A stretch of 64,000 bases of DNA from Rhodocollybia butyracea. Taxonomy: Eukaryota; Basidiomycota; Agaricomycetes; Agaricales; Omphalotaceae. The stretch spans positions 62,001 to 126,000 of the forward strand of contig JADNRY010000061.1 of NCBI GenBank assembly GCA_015501585.1, written 5' to 3'. The notes beneath the pieces were generated by a model. That model worked only from the letters and a program-made list of their open reading frames with translations. It had not been told where the DNA came from and ran no database searches. The position numbers were made by a program, and so were the translations under genes. Positions 1 through 11,801 of the stretch are shown here, one piece after another; position 1 is the stretch's first letter, and every line of letters starts with the position of its first letter.

Positions 1-79
1 CCAAAACAGTCGAAACAAAGGAGTCCGATGCTCCGGCCGCTTTCGACAAGCGGGGAACTCCTTTCCACTAACCACCATC

Positions 80-1541
80 ATGAGCGAGAATCAAGGTGAG
101 CTTGGATCTTCAATCGCGAGCTCACTGTCTCATTTTTCTCTATAACCAGAACTAAATCCAGCAGTCGATTTCATCGCTGGCACTCTGGCGGTATGTCTCT
201 CTTCAAACTCAAAGCCTGGCTTGCGGTGTTCTCAGTATCTGTAGGGTGCCGCCAGTCTCGTAGTGGGATTTCCGTTCGACACGGGTAAATTGTTGCACTG
301 TAAACATGTATCAGGCCAACGCTGAAGAACCTCTTGTTGTAGTTAAAGTCCGTTTCCAGAATCCACAGTTTGCACAGAGATACTCCTCAACTATAAATGC
401 ATTTACAACGATTATCCGAGAAGAAAAGTTTGCAGGCTTATTCAAAGGGATTACTAGCCCACTGGTGCGTAATCCTTGTGCGTTCCATCGTCCAATTCTG
501 ACGATATGGCTTCTAGGCTGCTGTTGCCCTCATGAACGGCCTCGTATTCTCTTCGTATCGCTTCCTTCTCAAAGTTCAACTGGACGATGGCAACAATATA
601 CCCACTATGTTGCAAATTGCATTAGCAGGGGCAGGCTGTGGTGCCATAACTTCGTGAGTTAGCTTGGTACGGTCCCCGATTTTCACGGTTTCAAAGATAT
701 AGTATCGTCACCACTCCAACGGAGCTTATAAAGATCCGACAGCAATCTCTCGTCACACCAACAACTGCAAAGCAAGTAGCTTTGGACATCTTCAGACAAT
801 CCGGCGTTCGCGGCTTGTACCGTGGAGCAACATCAAGTTAGGAACCTGGGTATTCTCTTCATGGCTTGATTCTCATAACTATATCTCTAGCGATTCTTAG
901 AGATTCTGGATACGGGATATATTTTGCGGCTGTAGGCATTCCTTCCACTACTCTTCTCCATTTGGCTGATGCAGATATCTTGTAGTATGAAGCAACAAGC
1001 AGGTACTTGAACTCACACGCATCATTTGCGGCTCGTTCGGAGACGTCGCCCGTTGAGCATGGGTTTTTGACATGGCAAACACTGCTCGCAGGTGCGGTAG
1101 CAGGTATCGGTAAGCGAAACATGAGCCTCTATGGATCAAGCGAAGGTTCTGATTACTATTGTGCTACAGCGGGTTGGTTATTCACCTTTCCTTTTGATGT
1201 TGTGAAAACACGAATGCAGGGAACGGATGGCTCACCGCTGGTCCAGTTACCAAGCCGTCCTCTCACTTCAACTTCTGCGGTCACCCCGATTTTGTCTCAG
1301 ATGTACTCGACCAATGCGAGGCCCGTTAATCCTTATCGTACGACATGGTCGACCATTGTAAATTCTTATCATAGTGAAGGATACAGGGTATTTTTTCGAG
1401 GTCTCTCTCCGACTCTCATCCGGTACGTGAAATATGGCTGCATATATTCATGTATCATATTGCTAATGGTCGAATAGCGCAATACCTGTCAATATGGCTA
1501 CCTTTGCAACATTCGAGGCTGTTGTTCACGCTATGTCGTAG
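80..1541 (+). CDS. Mitochondrial carrier family (SLC25) transporter
   Basis: A solute transporter of the mitochondrial inner membrane. After splicing about eight short introns I read the three family signatures: FPFDTVKVRFQ in repeat 1, TPTELIKIRQQ in repeat 2 and FPFDVVKTRMQG in repeat 3. Each sits at the end of an odd-numbered helix, and Gly-rich stretches such as LYRGATS, VFFRGLSPTLIR and LLAGAVAG follow the family pattern. The start is the ATG opening MSENQ, whose exon ends in a good GTGAGC donor. The end is AVVHAMS-stop. Length is about 300 residues, normal for the family. The relaxed second signature (TPTELIKIR) and the segment YEATSRYL recall the ornithine/acylcarnitine branch (ORT1/CRC1), but the substrate cannot be fixed from sequence alone. 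One donor near 837 (GTTAGG) is weak but restores the reading frame. Confidence 0.85.
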
Positions 1542-2011
1542 ACATCGTCGCACATTTATCAATTTAGATGTAGAACCATTCCTTGCATATTAAATACAAA
1601 TGTAAGTATACCATAGACGGACCTCCTGTAGCTTGTATCATAATAAACTGATAATGTATTCTGACTATTCATGCTGATACAGCAACCTAATTTGAACGGC
1701 CAAAGCGATATCTATCGACCATATGAATGGGGAAAGGGCCGTAAACAGATCAGAGAGCGTTCTTGAGTTGTCAGAAACTTTGTTCCGCCTACGCCTTTGA
1801 GGTTTATGGTGTTACTGACCAGCAATCTTTGAAGAAAACCAGAGCAGAATTTCTGAAAGCTTGTATGCTTTTGTGCCGAGCGTGACGCGTCGGCCGGCTT
1901 TAGCGCCCCTCCCGTGACACAGAAAAACGGCATGACGACGCGAAAACTCCGTCCGGCGTCTTCACGCGCGCGGCGCTCTTTCATTGTTCCTTGGTTAACG
2001 ATTTTTCAAAA
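1542..2011. other. Intergenic region upstream of the dynamin gene
   Basis: About 470 bp between two + strand genes, holding the 3' end of the carrier transcript and the promoter of the dynamin gene. Roughly 1860-1980 is GC-rich and contains an ACGCGT hexamer. I see no further gene. Confidence 0.5.
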
Positions 2012-4920
2012 ATGGATTCAGACCTCATAAACCTGGTCAACAAACTGCAAGATACCTTCCACAACCTCGGTGAGGCGCTTGCATATTCAAAAAATTCTTT
2101 CCACTGATAAATAACGCAGGAGGCGAGCTTGACATGCCTCAGCTGGTTGTGGTATGTGTTGAGATGTTTCTCGGTCTGCATATAGCTGACTTTTAAACAT
2201 AGGTTGGAAGTCAGTCGGCTGGAAAGTCTAGTGTTCTCGAGACGTTCGTCGATACTTAAACTCCGCTGGTTGCACTGAGCTTATTGTTTCTACAGAATTG
2301 TCGGTCGAGATTTTCTTCCTCGTGGATCTGGAATCGTCACTCGAAGACCACTCGTCCTGCAACTCATACACTCTCCTGTTCCCGAAGACAATCCCCCGCC
2401 TTACACCGAGTGGGGCCAATTTCTCCACATGGACAAAAGATTCACGGATTTTGATGAAATTCGGAAGGAAATTGAACAAGAAACTTTTAGAGTGGCAGGG
2501 CAGAACAAGGGAATTAGCAAACTGCCGATTTCTTTGAGGATATACAGTCCGAATGTGCTGGATTTGACGTTGGTGGATCTACCAGGTTTAACTAAAGTAT
2601 GTGATTTTGGGTTTATGGGTTGTAATTTTTCTTTATCGTTCTCCAGATTCCCGTGGGTGATCAACCAAGCGACATTGAACGCCAAATACGGAATCTAGTC
2701 TCCGATTACATCTCAAATCCAAACAGGTACATCTACCTCCCTTTATATCTCTCTCTCCCAATCCTGATATCCATTGTCGGATAGTGTGGTTCTCGCTGTG
2801 TCTCCCGCCAATGTCGATCTCGCCAACTCGGAATCCCTCAAACTTGCACGAAGTGTCGATCCTCAAGGACGACGCACAATCGGTGTCCTCACCAAACTTG
2901 ACCTCATGGATGCTGGTACTAATGCGCTCGATATCTTGACCGGTCGCGTTTATCCTCTGAAACTCGGCTTCATCGGTGTGGTCAACCGTAGTCAGCACGA
3001 CATCAATTCCAACAAGAGCATGCCAGACGCGTTGGATTCGGAAACCGAGTTTTTCAAAAATCACCCCGCTTACCGGAATATCGCGCATAAGAATGGGACA
3101 AAGTACCTAGCGCAGACGTTGAATAAGGTAGGAACTATCATATTCTCATGTACGTGAGTTAGCTGAAATTGTTTTTGTAGGTTCTCTTGAATCATATTCG
3201 AGACAAGCTACCTGACATGAAAGCAAGACTCAACACCTTGATGGGTCAAGCCCAGCAAGAGCTCAATTCTTTTGGCGATGCGGCTGTATTCGGCGACAAG
3301 AACCAGGTTGGTCATTATCAGCTAATATAATTTCTTTCACTAAATGTTGTTCCAGCAAGGAGCTCTTATCCTCCGACTCATGACACAATTTGCGCGAGAT
3401 TTCGTTTCATCGATAGAGGGCACAAACGTGGAGATATCCACTAAAGAACTCTCTGGTGGTGCCAGGATATACTACATCTTTAACGATGTCTTCGGAAACG
3501 CTCTTCTGACATTGAACGCTACACAAAATCTTGATAACCAAGATATACGAACAGCGATTCGCAACTCTACAGGACCACGACCAAGCTTGTTCGTTCCCGA
3601 GGTCGCGTTCGACCTCCTTGTGAAACCACAAATTAAACTTCTTCAGGCACCTAGTTTGCGTTGCGTAGAACTAGTATACGAGGAGTTGGTGAAGATATGC
3701 CACAATTGCACCAGTATTGTGAGTTATTTATGAATTCGGCATTTGCTTATTTTTCCAACAAGTTTCTAGGAGCTTCAGCGATTCCCTCGATTGCACGCTC
3801 AGATCATCGAAGTAGTCTCAGACCTTCTTCGAGAACGTTTAGGTCCAACGTCGGATTATACCCAGAGCCTTATCGAGATTCAAGCAGCTTATATCAATAC
3901 CAACCACCCTTCGTTCATCTCTGGATCTGCGTTGGCTGCCGCCCAAGCCAACTCACCTCCTAAAAGTTTACCTCCACCCCGCGTAAGTTACCCTTCTGAA
4001 AGTTATACTCAACTTACTGTCATCCCAGCCCGCCTCGGCTGAGCCTATGAATGGCTATGCCAACAATCCTGAGGATGATGAAGACGATGTCTCCGACGAT
4101 AACGCCAGCTCAACCAGTGCCATCCCAGCGCGAAGTGATAACCGGTCAGTATCGTCAACTGTCCACGACCGCTCTCGCGCACCCTCTACAACGACGACAG
4201 CAGCTGCCATCAAGTATTCGAAGCGTTCCTCGTCGCAGCATCACTCTCAACCGCAGCGGCCCCATTCTTCTATAGGTGCACCTGCATCTGGATCGTCTCC
4301 TCCCACCGCTCGTGAAACCTTCTTAAACCTATTTTTTGGTCAAAATGGCACCGCACCTGTATCTAATTCTACGCATGCGGATCGAGGACATCATTCTTCT
4401 ACAGCGCATGCAGGAATTGTTCCGATAGGAAAAGATGTGTCAGGCGCAGATCCTGCTCTTACCTCTGGAATTATGTCTGGAAGTAGAATGGATGGAAACA
4501 GCGCAGCGTATGACATGAAAAGTCTTGGAAGACATATAGAAGCTGTGAGTTCCATCCGTGTACCTCCTAGCACTTAGTACAGAACACTTTCATCAGATAC
4601 CCGGTGACGGATCTCGGCTCACCATGAGAGAGGAGATGGAAGTGAACCTAATCCGTTCCTTGATCACATCTTATTTTGGTATCGTCCGCCAGACGATCTT
4701 GGACCTGGTACCCAAGGCCATCATGCACTTCCTCGTGAACTTCACATCGCAGCAAGTACAGAACCGACTGGTTTCATCACTGTATAAACCCGAGCTATTT
4801 GCCGAGATGCTCAACGAGGATGAAACTTTGGTGGCGGAGCGCACGAGGGTCAAGGCGTTGCTAGATGCTTACAAGGATGCATTCAAGATATTATCGGATG
4901 TTAATGTGAAGTCAACTTAG
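2012..4920 (+). CDS. Dynamin-related GTPase (Dnm1/Vps1 type)
   Basis: A large self-assembling GTPase that constricts membranes; Dnm1 acts in mitochondrial and peroxisomal fission, Vps1 in vacuolar and peroxisomal traffic. The protein opens [20 protein letters not shown]. The P-loop is [12 protein letters not shown], switch 1 lies in [11 protein letters not shown], switch 2 is DLPGLTK and the G4 motif is TKLD. The middle/stalk domain ([44 protein letters not shown]) and the C-terminal GTPase effector domain (about 4600-4920) are complete. Between stalk and GED is a Ser/Pro/Asp-rich insert of roughly 200 residues (about 3960-4540), the position of the variable B-insert. About ten introns; protein about 800 residues. 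The INTNHPSF segment and the long insert favour Dnm1 over Vps1, but I cannot exclude Vps1. Confidence 0.92.
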
Positions 4921-5310
4921 AGCAACTTAGAAACTCTACATAATATTTACATTTTTACTCTCGCTTTGTTATACTTCCCATGAAGTTCATTGTTCATCCT
5001 CTCTATTCGACCTTCTATAGACACGACATAATACATGGAACGCACAAGCCAGACATATTGAAAGGGTCAGGTTAAATAGCAATTATATCAGACAAGCAAC
5101 GACAGCCAAGAGTCAAACGCACAGAACAGGCAGGAGACGTGGCTACACCTCCTCTTCAGTCAAATCGTGATAGACGGAAGACGTAGTAATTTGTGCTGTA
5201 ACAAACGTAAGTGCACATATAACTGGAGATGCAAAGGGATGAGTGAGCGAGTCTGGCGCGGACACAGACTCAAGTCCAGTCAACACAATCATTCGTGACA
5301 GTGTTATCCC
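4921..5310. other. Convergent intergenic region
   Basis: About 390 bp between the stop codons of the dynamin gene (+) and the BCS1-like gene (-). It is AT-rich near 4930-5100 and should hold both 3' ends. No gene seen. Confidence 0.5.
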
Positions 5311-8300
5311 TTAAGCAGGATTAGCTGTGGCGTCGGGAGCGGGTTCGGAGGACGCGGAGGACGCGGGGGTGGATACAGAAACCCATTTCTCTCTCTTGCT
5401 CTCTTCTTTGACTGCTCCGTCTTTCTCAGACTCTTCTTCAGACGTCACACTTTCTTCAGTGTCAGCATCTATGCCCGTGCTGCTATCTGATTCCGAGCTT
5501 GAAGATTCACTCGGAGAAGCTTCGATCTTCGCGGGAGCAGCTGGAGCTGACTCCGTTGGAGAGGACTCAGAGGGTGATGCGGTATCACTCTTCACTACAG
5601 CGGCAGCGTCAGAGCGCGCCTTCTTTGCCTTGGTGCGTGCCTCTTTGCGCTCAAGTTTCTAAATAAGATTTCAGGTCACTAATTCAGCGACTATTGAAAC
5701 CAAACTCTTACCTCTTTAATTTCCTTTTCTTCTTTCTGTAAAATCATCGAACAATCTCGTTCAGTACAAGTGATTCATGGGGATATTGAAATGTGAAAGT
5801 TTACCTCTTTTGCTTCCTTTTCTTCTTTCTGTAAGTAGTTGTTAGTCACTGCTCAAAAAGAATGATCAAACAAAACTAACCTCTTTCTTTTCCTTTTCTT
5901 CAGCCTCTTTCTTCTCCTTGGCTTCCTTCTGAACGATGGATAAGTAGGGACTCAAAAAAAAAGTACATATTTTTAAACCCACCTCGGCCTTTTCCTTCTT
6001 GAGCTTTTCCCTAGTCTCTCGTTCTTGAATAACCCACTCGGCAACCTCTTCAACACACTCCTTTGGCCTAGTCTTGTTCTTGAGCAGATATCCTTGTAAC
6101 GCCGCCACACTGAGTTCATCTTCGGGAATGGCCTCCGCGAAGCTTTTGGCGAGTACACTAATTTCGTCTTCAGACAGCAGAGGAATCGAGTGATTCGATT
6201 TGCGTCTAATACCAGGAAGGTTCTGCTGTGAGGCATCGGTAATAGTGGAGAGCGAGCTCGAAGAGGAGGAGGCAGACGAGCTCGAAGACACAGGGTTTGC
6301 AGGCTTTGAGGGAAAGAAGCACTTGAAGATGCCTTCAGCCTGCCATTTCGTAGCATTCGTGAAGTTGACCCAGACGTCGCATCTGCCAGGTCTGCTCAGC
6401 GCAGGGTCAAGCCTTAGGTTGGCGGGAAAGCATTGTCAGATACAATATTTACGTGGTTTACTAGACACTACCTTTCGATGTGGTTTGTGGTTGCGAACAA
6501 AAGTCTGTCAAGGTCAAGAGACCATTAGTATCATGTCATAAAAATAAAAATGAATAACGAAAATAGAATAGGGAAATGAAATTGCCGGTCCGGAAACTTA
6601 CCGCCCTTCTGCAGCAGCAACGCCGTCTAAACTGTTCAAAAGACCTGACAGAGACAATGTCGACCCATCAGTGGCCTCAGGGGTGGCAGCGGCGGTGGAG
6701 GCGGTTGCTTCTTTCGGCGCACCCGTCGACGACGAATCACGACTGACTGAACGTGTGAACGCGGCGTCGAGATCTTCCAAAAGCAAGATACACCTGAGTT
6801 GGAGCGGTACGATTGTGTGAACAACGGGAAAAAACTGAATGATTTGATTCTTACCTGGAAGGAACACTACCCATCAAGGTTGTCAAAGTATTATCGCTCA
6901 TTCTGAAGAGCGGTCAGCCGCGGAACGGGTACTGACAAGGCGGAGATAATGCGTACCCTTTGGAGGATAGCGAGACCACATAGATGTCAAGTCCAAGCTC
7001 ACCGGCGAGTGAATGGATAAGCGAAGTCTTGCCACTAGGTACAAGAAATCAATATCCGAATAGATTCAACGAAAAAGTGTAATACCTTCCTGGCACTCCG
7101 TGGAGGAGGTAGCCTCTTCGGAATGGGATACCTACATCATGTAAAGCTTTAGTCATGTTGCGCGCCATTGAAGGCTTTGGGGTGACACGAACCTCGCTCA
7201 GCGTACCTAGACGGAATCGGAAACAGACCGTGTGAGAAATGGCGCATCCACAGAGATCCCCAAGAGACAGCTCACCAGTCCTCCGAGCACAAGAAATCTT
7301 TACAGTCGGCCAAAAGCATATCCTTTACACCTGGCTGCAGAACAATTGAGCTCATAGGCCGCTTCTGACGCGCACCATTCCATCGCCAACAAACGTAGGT
7401 CCTGAAAGATGCGGGGACATATCGGAGTCAATAAAGGTGCCGATACATGAACGTAAAAAGACGACTGACGTATCAGCCATGAATATGTGAACACGGTGTT
7501 CAGCATCTTTTTCATAGTCACGCTTGGCCTCAAGCACAAGCTTCTTGAGAATATCATTGTTACGCGCCACAACACTACAATAAACCGAGTTATAGTCAAA
7601 GACCGCACGGGACGCGGAAAACACGGAAATAGCAATAGAACGCGCAACTTACCTGATCTTTAATGAGCCACCTTGGCCGTAATGATCAGGATACTTTTTA
7701 GATCTAGTAATCTGCGAACAGTCCGCAGTCAACTAATGGTAAGATGATATTTCCGTCAGTACTCACCCTCAACCAATGGCCACGGTAATAGATTGTGTGG
7801 GTTGTATCTATAAGCTCGGGCACTGAATTTCCGAATGCGAAGGCAGTGTACCAACTACTCACCAACGCTAGGCATGAATGCCACCTTACGTTTTCTCCGT
7901 CCGTGAACTAGCTCTCTATCGTCGTCGTCTTCCACATCCTCCTCCTCTAGGTCTCCAGTTGTTGATTCTGTAAGACCGTGTTTACCTGCAGACCGAGTGG
8001 TAATCTCGAACTCCCTGCTGCGACCCCAAGCAGGTTGCTAATGTTCAATCAGCTTCATGAGTCAATCGTCAAGAGACAGTGGCGTACTTTGGAAAGCCAA
8101 TGCATCAACCTAGGAAGTCCACATTTTAGTACTGAGAACGTATATCACAATAGAATAAGTATTACCAGTCGTAAGGGTAATCTTCTTGACTGAAGTGCGC
8201 AGTAAGGAAGAACGCTGAAAGAGCGGTTATGGACGTGTCATTTGACATGGAGTGAATACTCACAGTCGATGAATCCATTCCATGCCGACATACTAGCCCT

Positions 8301-8463
8301 CCTCGCCGTCTCAACGGTCCCCCCAATGACGACGAGTTTCTGGAATGCTCAGGTGTCAAAGCAATACCTACGAAACGCAAGTATATGTAGTACATACAAG
8401 AGTATCCTGAATAGCCCCGGTGTTCATGGACAATGGTGACAGTACATTTTTGAGAGCGTTCAT
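5311..8463 (-). CDS. BCS1-like mitochondrial AAA ATPase with charged C-terminal extension
   Basis: A member of the BCS1 AAA family, whose founder inserts the Rieske Fe-S protein into complex III in the mitochondrial inner membrane. The start is the ATG opening [12 protein letters not shown]; the next exon gives [17 protein letters not shown]. The BCS1-specific region reads [12 protein letters not shown]. The ATPase core includes a Walker B segment [13 protein letters not shown], then a Ser/Thr-rich insert and [17 protein letters not shown], typical of BCS1. The C-terminal BCS1 domain contains [10 protein letters not shown] and a segment on [12 protein letters not shown]. Beyond it runs a Lys/Glu-rich tail made of mini-exons and then an acidic Ser/Glu tail of about 110 residues ending PDATANPA. 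Yeast Bcs1 lacks such a tail, so this may be one of the several BCS1 paralogues of basidiomycetes rather than the orthologue. It is heavily interrupted by introns. Confidence 0.85.
5712..5928 (-). repeat. Duplicated 24-nt mini-exons in the BCS1-like gene
   Basis: Three small exons lie in a row on the - strand: 5881-5928 (48 nt), 5805-5828 (24 nt) and 5712-5735 (24 nt). They encode [24 protein letters not shown] and KEEKEIKE. Each starts after an AG and is followed by GTTAGT, GTAAAC or GTAAGA. All are multiples of 24 nt in phase 0, so each adds whole 8-residue charged modules. They look like duplicated exon-plus-intron units. Confidence 0.75.
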
Positions 8464-10985
8464 GGCGAGAGAAGGACAAGACGGAAGAGAGAGAGAACGG
8501 GAAGGTAACCTATATATCCGCCTTTTATGGGGACAGATCAAATGCCAGCCTCGTGTATCTCAGGGTAGTAGCGCTCAATGACCCGCGGCAATTTAGTACC
8601 TTTTCGGAATCAGCTCCGACGCCAGCCGACGCGGTGTCGAATCTTGTCGAATCCAACCGCTTGCGCATATGCATTGGAACCATAAATCCTTCAATGCATG
8701 CATTCTTACGTCTAAGAAAACGATCCTGAAAAGTAAAATGAACCCAGATCGAAGGTCAGTCATGTTTTACTCCGAGTCAGTGCCACTAACGCTATGCACC
8801 GTTCGAATCAATAAGAGTCATCTTGGTCCAAAAATCACCAACAGATTATCTCCTGGGAGTCATTATGAGCGCCCAATGTAAATCCGTCCTGAACATGTGT
8901 TCTTATTACAGTGCATTCGCGAGTCAAGCGCCCTCACACTTGCTCACAAGCGCTCTCAACAGCTTTCCGCTTCAAGCAGCTTCAAGGGTACCGAGTCCCA
9001 ACAATAATTGTAGATCTGAGATCCCACAGTCCTTTAATATTAAGTTTCAAGGACGATGAGATCTCTGGGGTTGAAAAATTTGAATTACTCCTTCCCATAG
9101 CATTTCGTGGGAGGGAGTCCTCAGGTCTTTGGGTGAGACGCAAGTAGTACTACCGTGAAACATAGCGGACCATGTAAGGCCAAGACTTATCAGAGCATCA
9201 GCAAGCTATTAACGAAGTCGGTCCGTTGGCTGCAACGGACTGAGACCACTACCATTAACTACCAGCGGGTAAGCGCTGTGATGATTCGGACTGGCAAAGA
9301 TTCAGAAGGGTTACGGATACTCTCACATGACCAGATCGGGACGTTGCCAGAAATTAGAGTACTGAGAATGCGGTCTTTGCTGAAGGATACTACTGGAAGT
9401 TGAAGAACCTCGCTTGAATAGGCCCTGAAGATCCAGGTAGTACCCCAGATAAGCAGCGAGATCACATCTACTTACTTGTTTCCTTTGGTGAGACTTGTAT
9501 TGAAAATCAGTACCCTATTCTATATGCGGATTTAGCTACTTACACGATGAGCAAGCTGGGGTTTGATTTTGTGGTCGTCTAAAGTCGTTCATCTATTAGG
9601 GTGTTGAAATCTTCACCTCCGACGAGTTCGAGATGCCTGGAGAGATGCAAGAAGATATGTTGTCTGTCGGAGTGGAAAACAGGAAAAGCCAAGCTGTGAA
9701 TGGAACTTTTTGCTCACCAACCGGAACCGAGAATTCAATTATCATCGGGGTTTCTGAAATAGATGTTCTGTATCGATATTCATAAACGCCACAGGCCCAC
9801 AATGGGAACAGTTGTCCACAGAACTTGAGCACACATATCCTTTTATGTCAAGATTTCATTTCCTGCACAAAAGGAAAGGTCGCGATAGGGGACCCCATAG
9901 CATGCATCTAGTTCGCAGAAAAGGTCCGAGAACACCAGCTGACAGGTCATGGCTGACGTGCGCAATGCCTTAGTTTACCCCAGTCTATTGCAGAGAATGA
10001 CCAGAAAAGGCTCGGAGCGGCGCGAAAAATATGATAGTTCATGCCACGAAACCCCTATACACCGATAGCTCCGTTTGAAGAGCATTAGGGTGAGTACTTC
10101 TGCGAGTGCACTATGTAGTCACTCTCGCTTCCCCTGAGACTGTGATTTGTTGATGAACCTTGATCTTTCACTCAGTAAGTAGCGTTTTGTGGCGTAAAAG
10201 AACGGGTATAGGAGTGTATAAGTACGGTGAACACCTGTGAACACTTGGTGAGCGAAATGACCATTAAAACAATCGGAGGCGGTCGGATTAGATTACCCTG
10301 AAGCTCCGATTGTTCGTGTTGATCAATCCCAGGTAAATCGAAGAGATTCGAAGTGAGAGAATGTAGAGCGTGACGATTACTTGCTTCGTGTAATCACGAA
10401 TTGAGATGGCAATGAAACAATAAAACCCCGGTAGAGTTGCCCAGCGATGCTTGGTCTCCAAGAGTACTGGAAGCACAGACAAGCGAACGAGCGAAGGGAA
10501 GTGTCTTAGTGGGGAAACCACGTTTTTGACGGGTCGGGAAGCCTCGACTACAACACGCAGGAAATACCCAGGTAAACGATGAGCCTGAAATATCCCCAGG
10601 TAGTGTCAAATAAGGACCGACTTCCGACCGAACATGGATCGTATCGACTTTATGAACAGCTATAAATCGCAATTTTTACAAAAGGACATGGAGAACCTCG
10701 CCGTGCTCCCAGTACCGGAAGTATCACAAATGAACATTGAATGAGCTTATATGGATGCAATGTGGTCGATTCTCATCGCTAACCGCTAAGGAAAAGCTGG
10801 GACGTGGAATCAAAACACGCCACCTACGGAATTATGAAGGGCTAGGTAAATACCTCTAACGGTGTCGAGTGGAAGATCATTCGTGAAGCGTAATTTACTA
10901 TATGATACAATGAATAATCTGAAATGAAAGTCAGTCAATATTTCGGGACCATCGCGAACTGGAAGACCTACTGGCGTAAATAGAG
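8464..10985. other. 2.5-kb region without a recognisable gene
   Basis: Between the BCS1-like start and the SYS1 stop. Only short open frames occur. The most protein-like piece is on the - strand near 9600-9680 (LVGGEDFNTLIDERL in one frame), but I could not join it to a plausible gene. It could be a decayed gene or a poorly conserved one. No repeats or RNA genes recognised. Confidence 0.4.
8511..8516 (-). promoter_or_regulatory. Possible TATA box of the BCS1-like gene
   Basis: TATATA lies about 48 bp upstream of the BCS1-like start codon on the - strand. Position and sequence fit a TATA element, but basidiomycete promoters are poorly defined and this is only suggestive. Confidence 0.3.
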
Positions 10986-11801
10986 CTAATCCCTTCTGGG
11001 TAAAAGCTGCCCTAGCTCCAATTCCTCCAATTCCTCCTCCTCCTGCGCCCGCACAGGAGCAACACTCAAACCTTCATTCATCTCCCGCTTTACACACAAT
11101 TGTTCAGCTATAATGACTGTCATAGTCGTACCGGCAAAAACGATGGCCCAGAAAAACAATGATGTTGGAACGGAGGATGAATAATACGTTGTAAGCACAA
11201 GGTGATTAAAGGCGAGGGTGACAGCAAAATCGAGAATGAGGCGCGGTCGTCGGACGATAATGTAGAGAAAGTAAATGCTGCATAAGAGACAGTTAGCAGT
11301 TATTTGCATATGAAGTACAAGTGACGTACTCTGCTGAACAGGCCAGCAGCCAGCAAAATGCAATAATCCATCCACGAATTGGATCCATTCCGCCTCCCAG
11401 TTGTTCTTCTCTCCATGTAAAACCCAATATCTTGCCTCCACTCCAAGCCCAAGAATACGAGCCCCATTTTGCACTGTCATATATTCCACGAACCGTTGGT
11501 CTTCCAGCCATTTCTCTCCAGTCCATGATCATTCCTAAATGTGATTCGGTGAACAACACAGCCTACTTCCTGGTAATCGGAATGACGGACCAACATTGCT
11601 GGCACCTCCTTCATAAGCAAGAGACGTCGGTTCAGCAAATACAGTGAGCAGCGGTGGAATGAATAGTGATAATATGAGATAATGAAGTGTTTGCATTGAA
11701 ACAATCTGGAAATAAGGGTCAAGCTGCGTAATCTAGAATAAACAGAGGTTTACCTGAGAAATAAGAAGAGCTGGGTCCCAGTTCAATGAAGGTGAAGACA
11801 T
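10986..11801 (-). CDS. SYS1: Golgi membrane trafficking protein Sys1
   Basis: A small multi-span Golgi membrane protein; yeast Sys1 recruits the Arl3-Arl1 GTPase pathway to the late Golgi. Four exons splice cleanly. Exon 1 gives MSSPSLNWDPALLISQ and exon 2 begins IVSMQTLHYLILSLFIP; both match the hallmark N-terminus of the family (WDP..ILSQI.SMQ..HYL). Exon 3 contains GWIIAFCWLLACSA, and exon 4 begins DIYFLYIIVRRPRLILDFA, followed by FNHLVLTTYYSSSVPTSLFFW. These are the family's four membrane spans in order. The C-terminus is acidic and cytosolic, ending GQLLPRRD. Length is about 220 residues, slightly longer than yeast Sys1. Introns have GTAAAC, GTCCGT and GTACGT donors. Confidence 0.88.

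Noticed and set aside
1876..1900. ACGCGT (MluI cell-cycle box-like) upstream of the dynamin gene
   Set aside because: A single hexamer in a GC-rich patch is expected by chance, and this gene family is not known to be cell-cycle controlled in this way.
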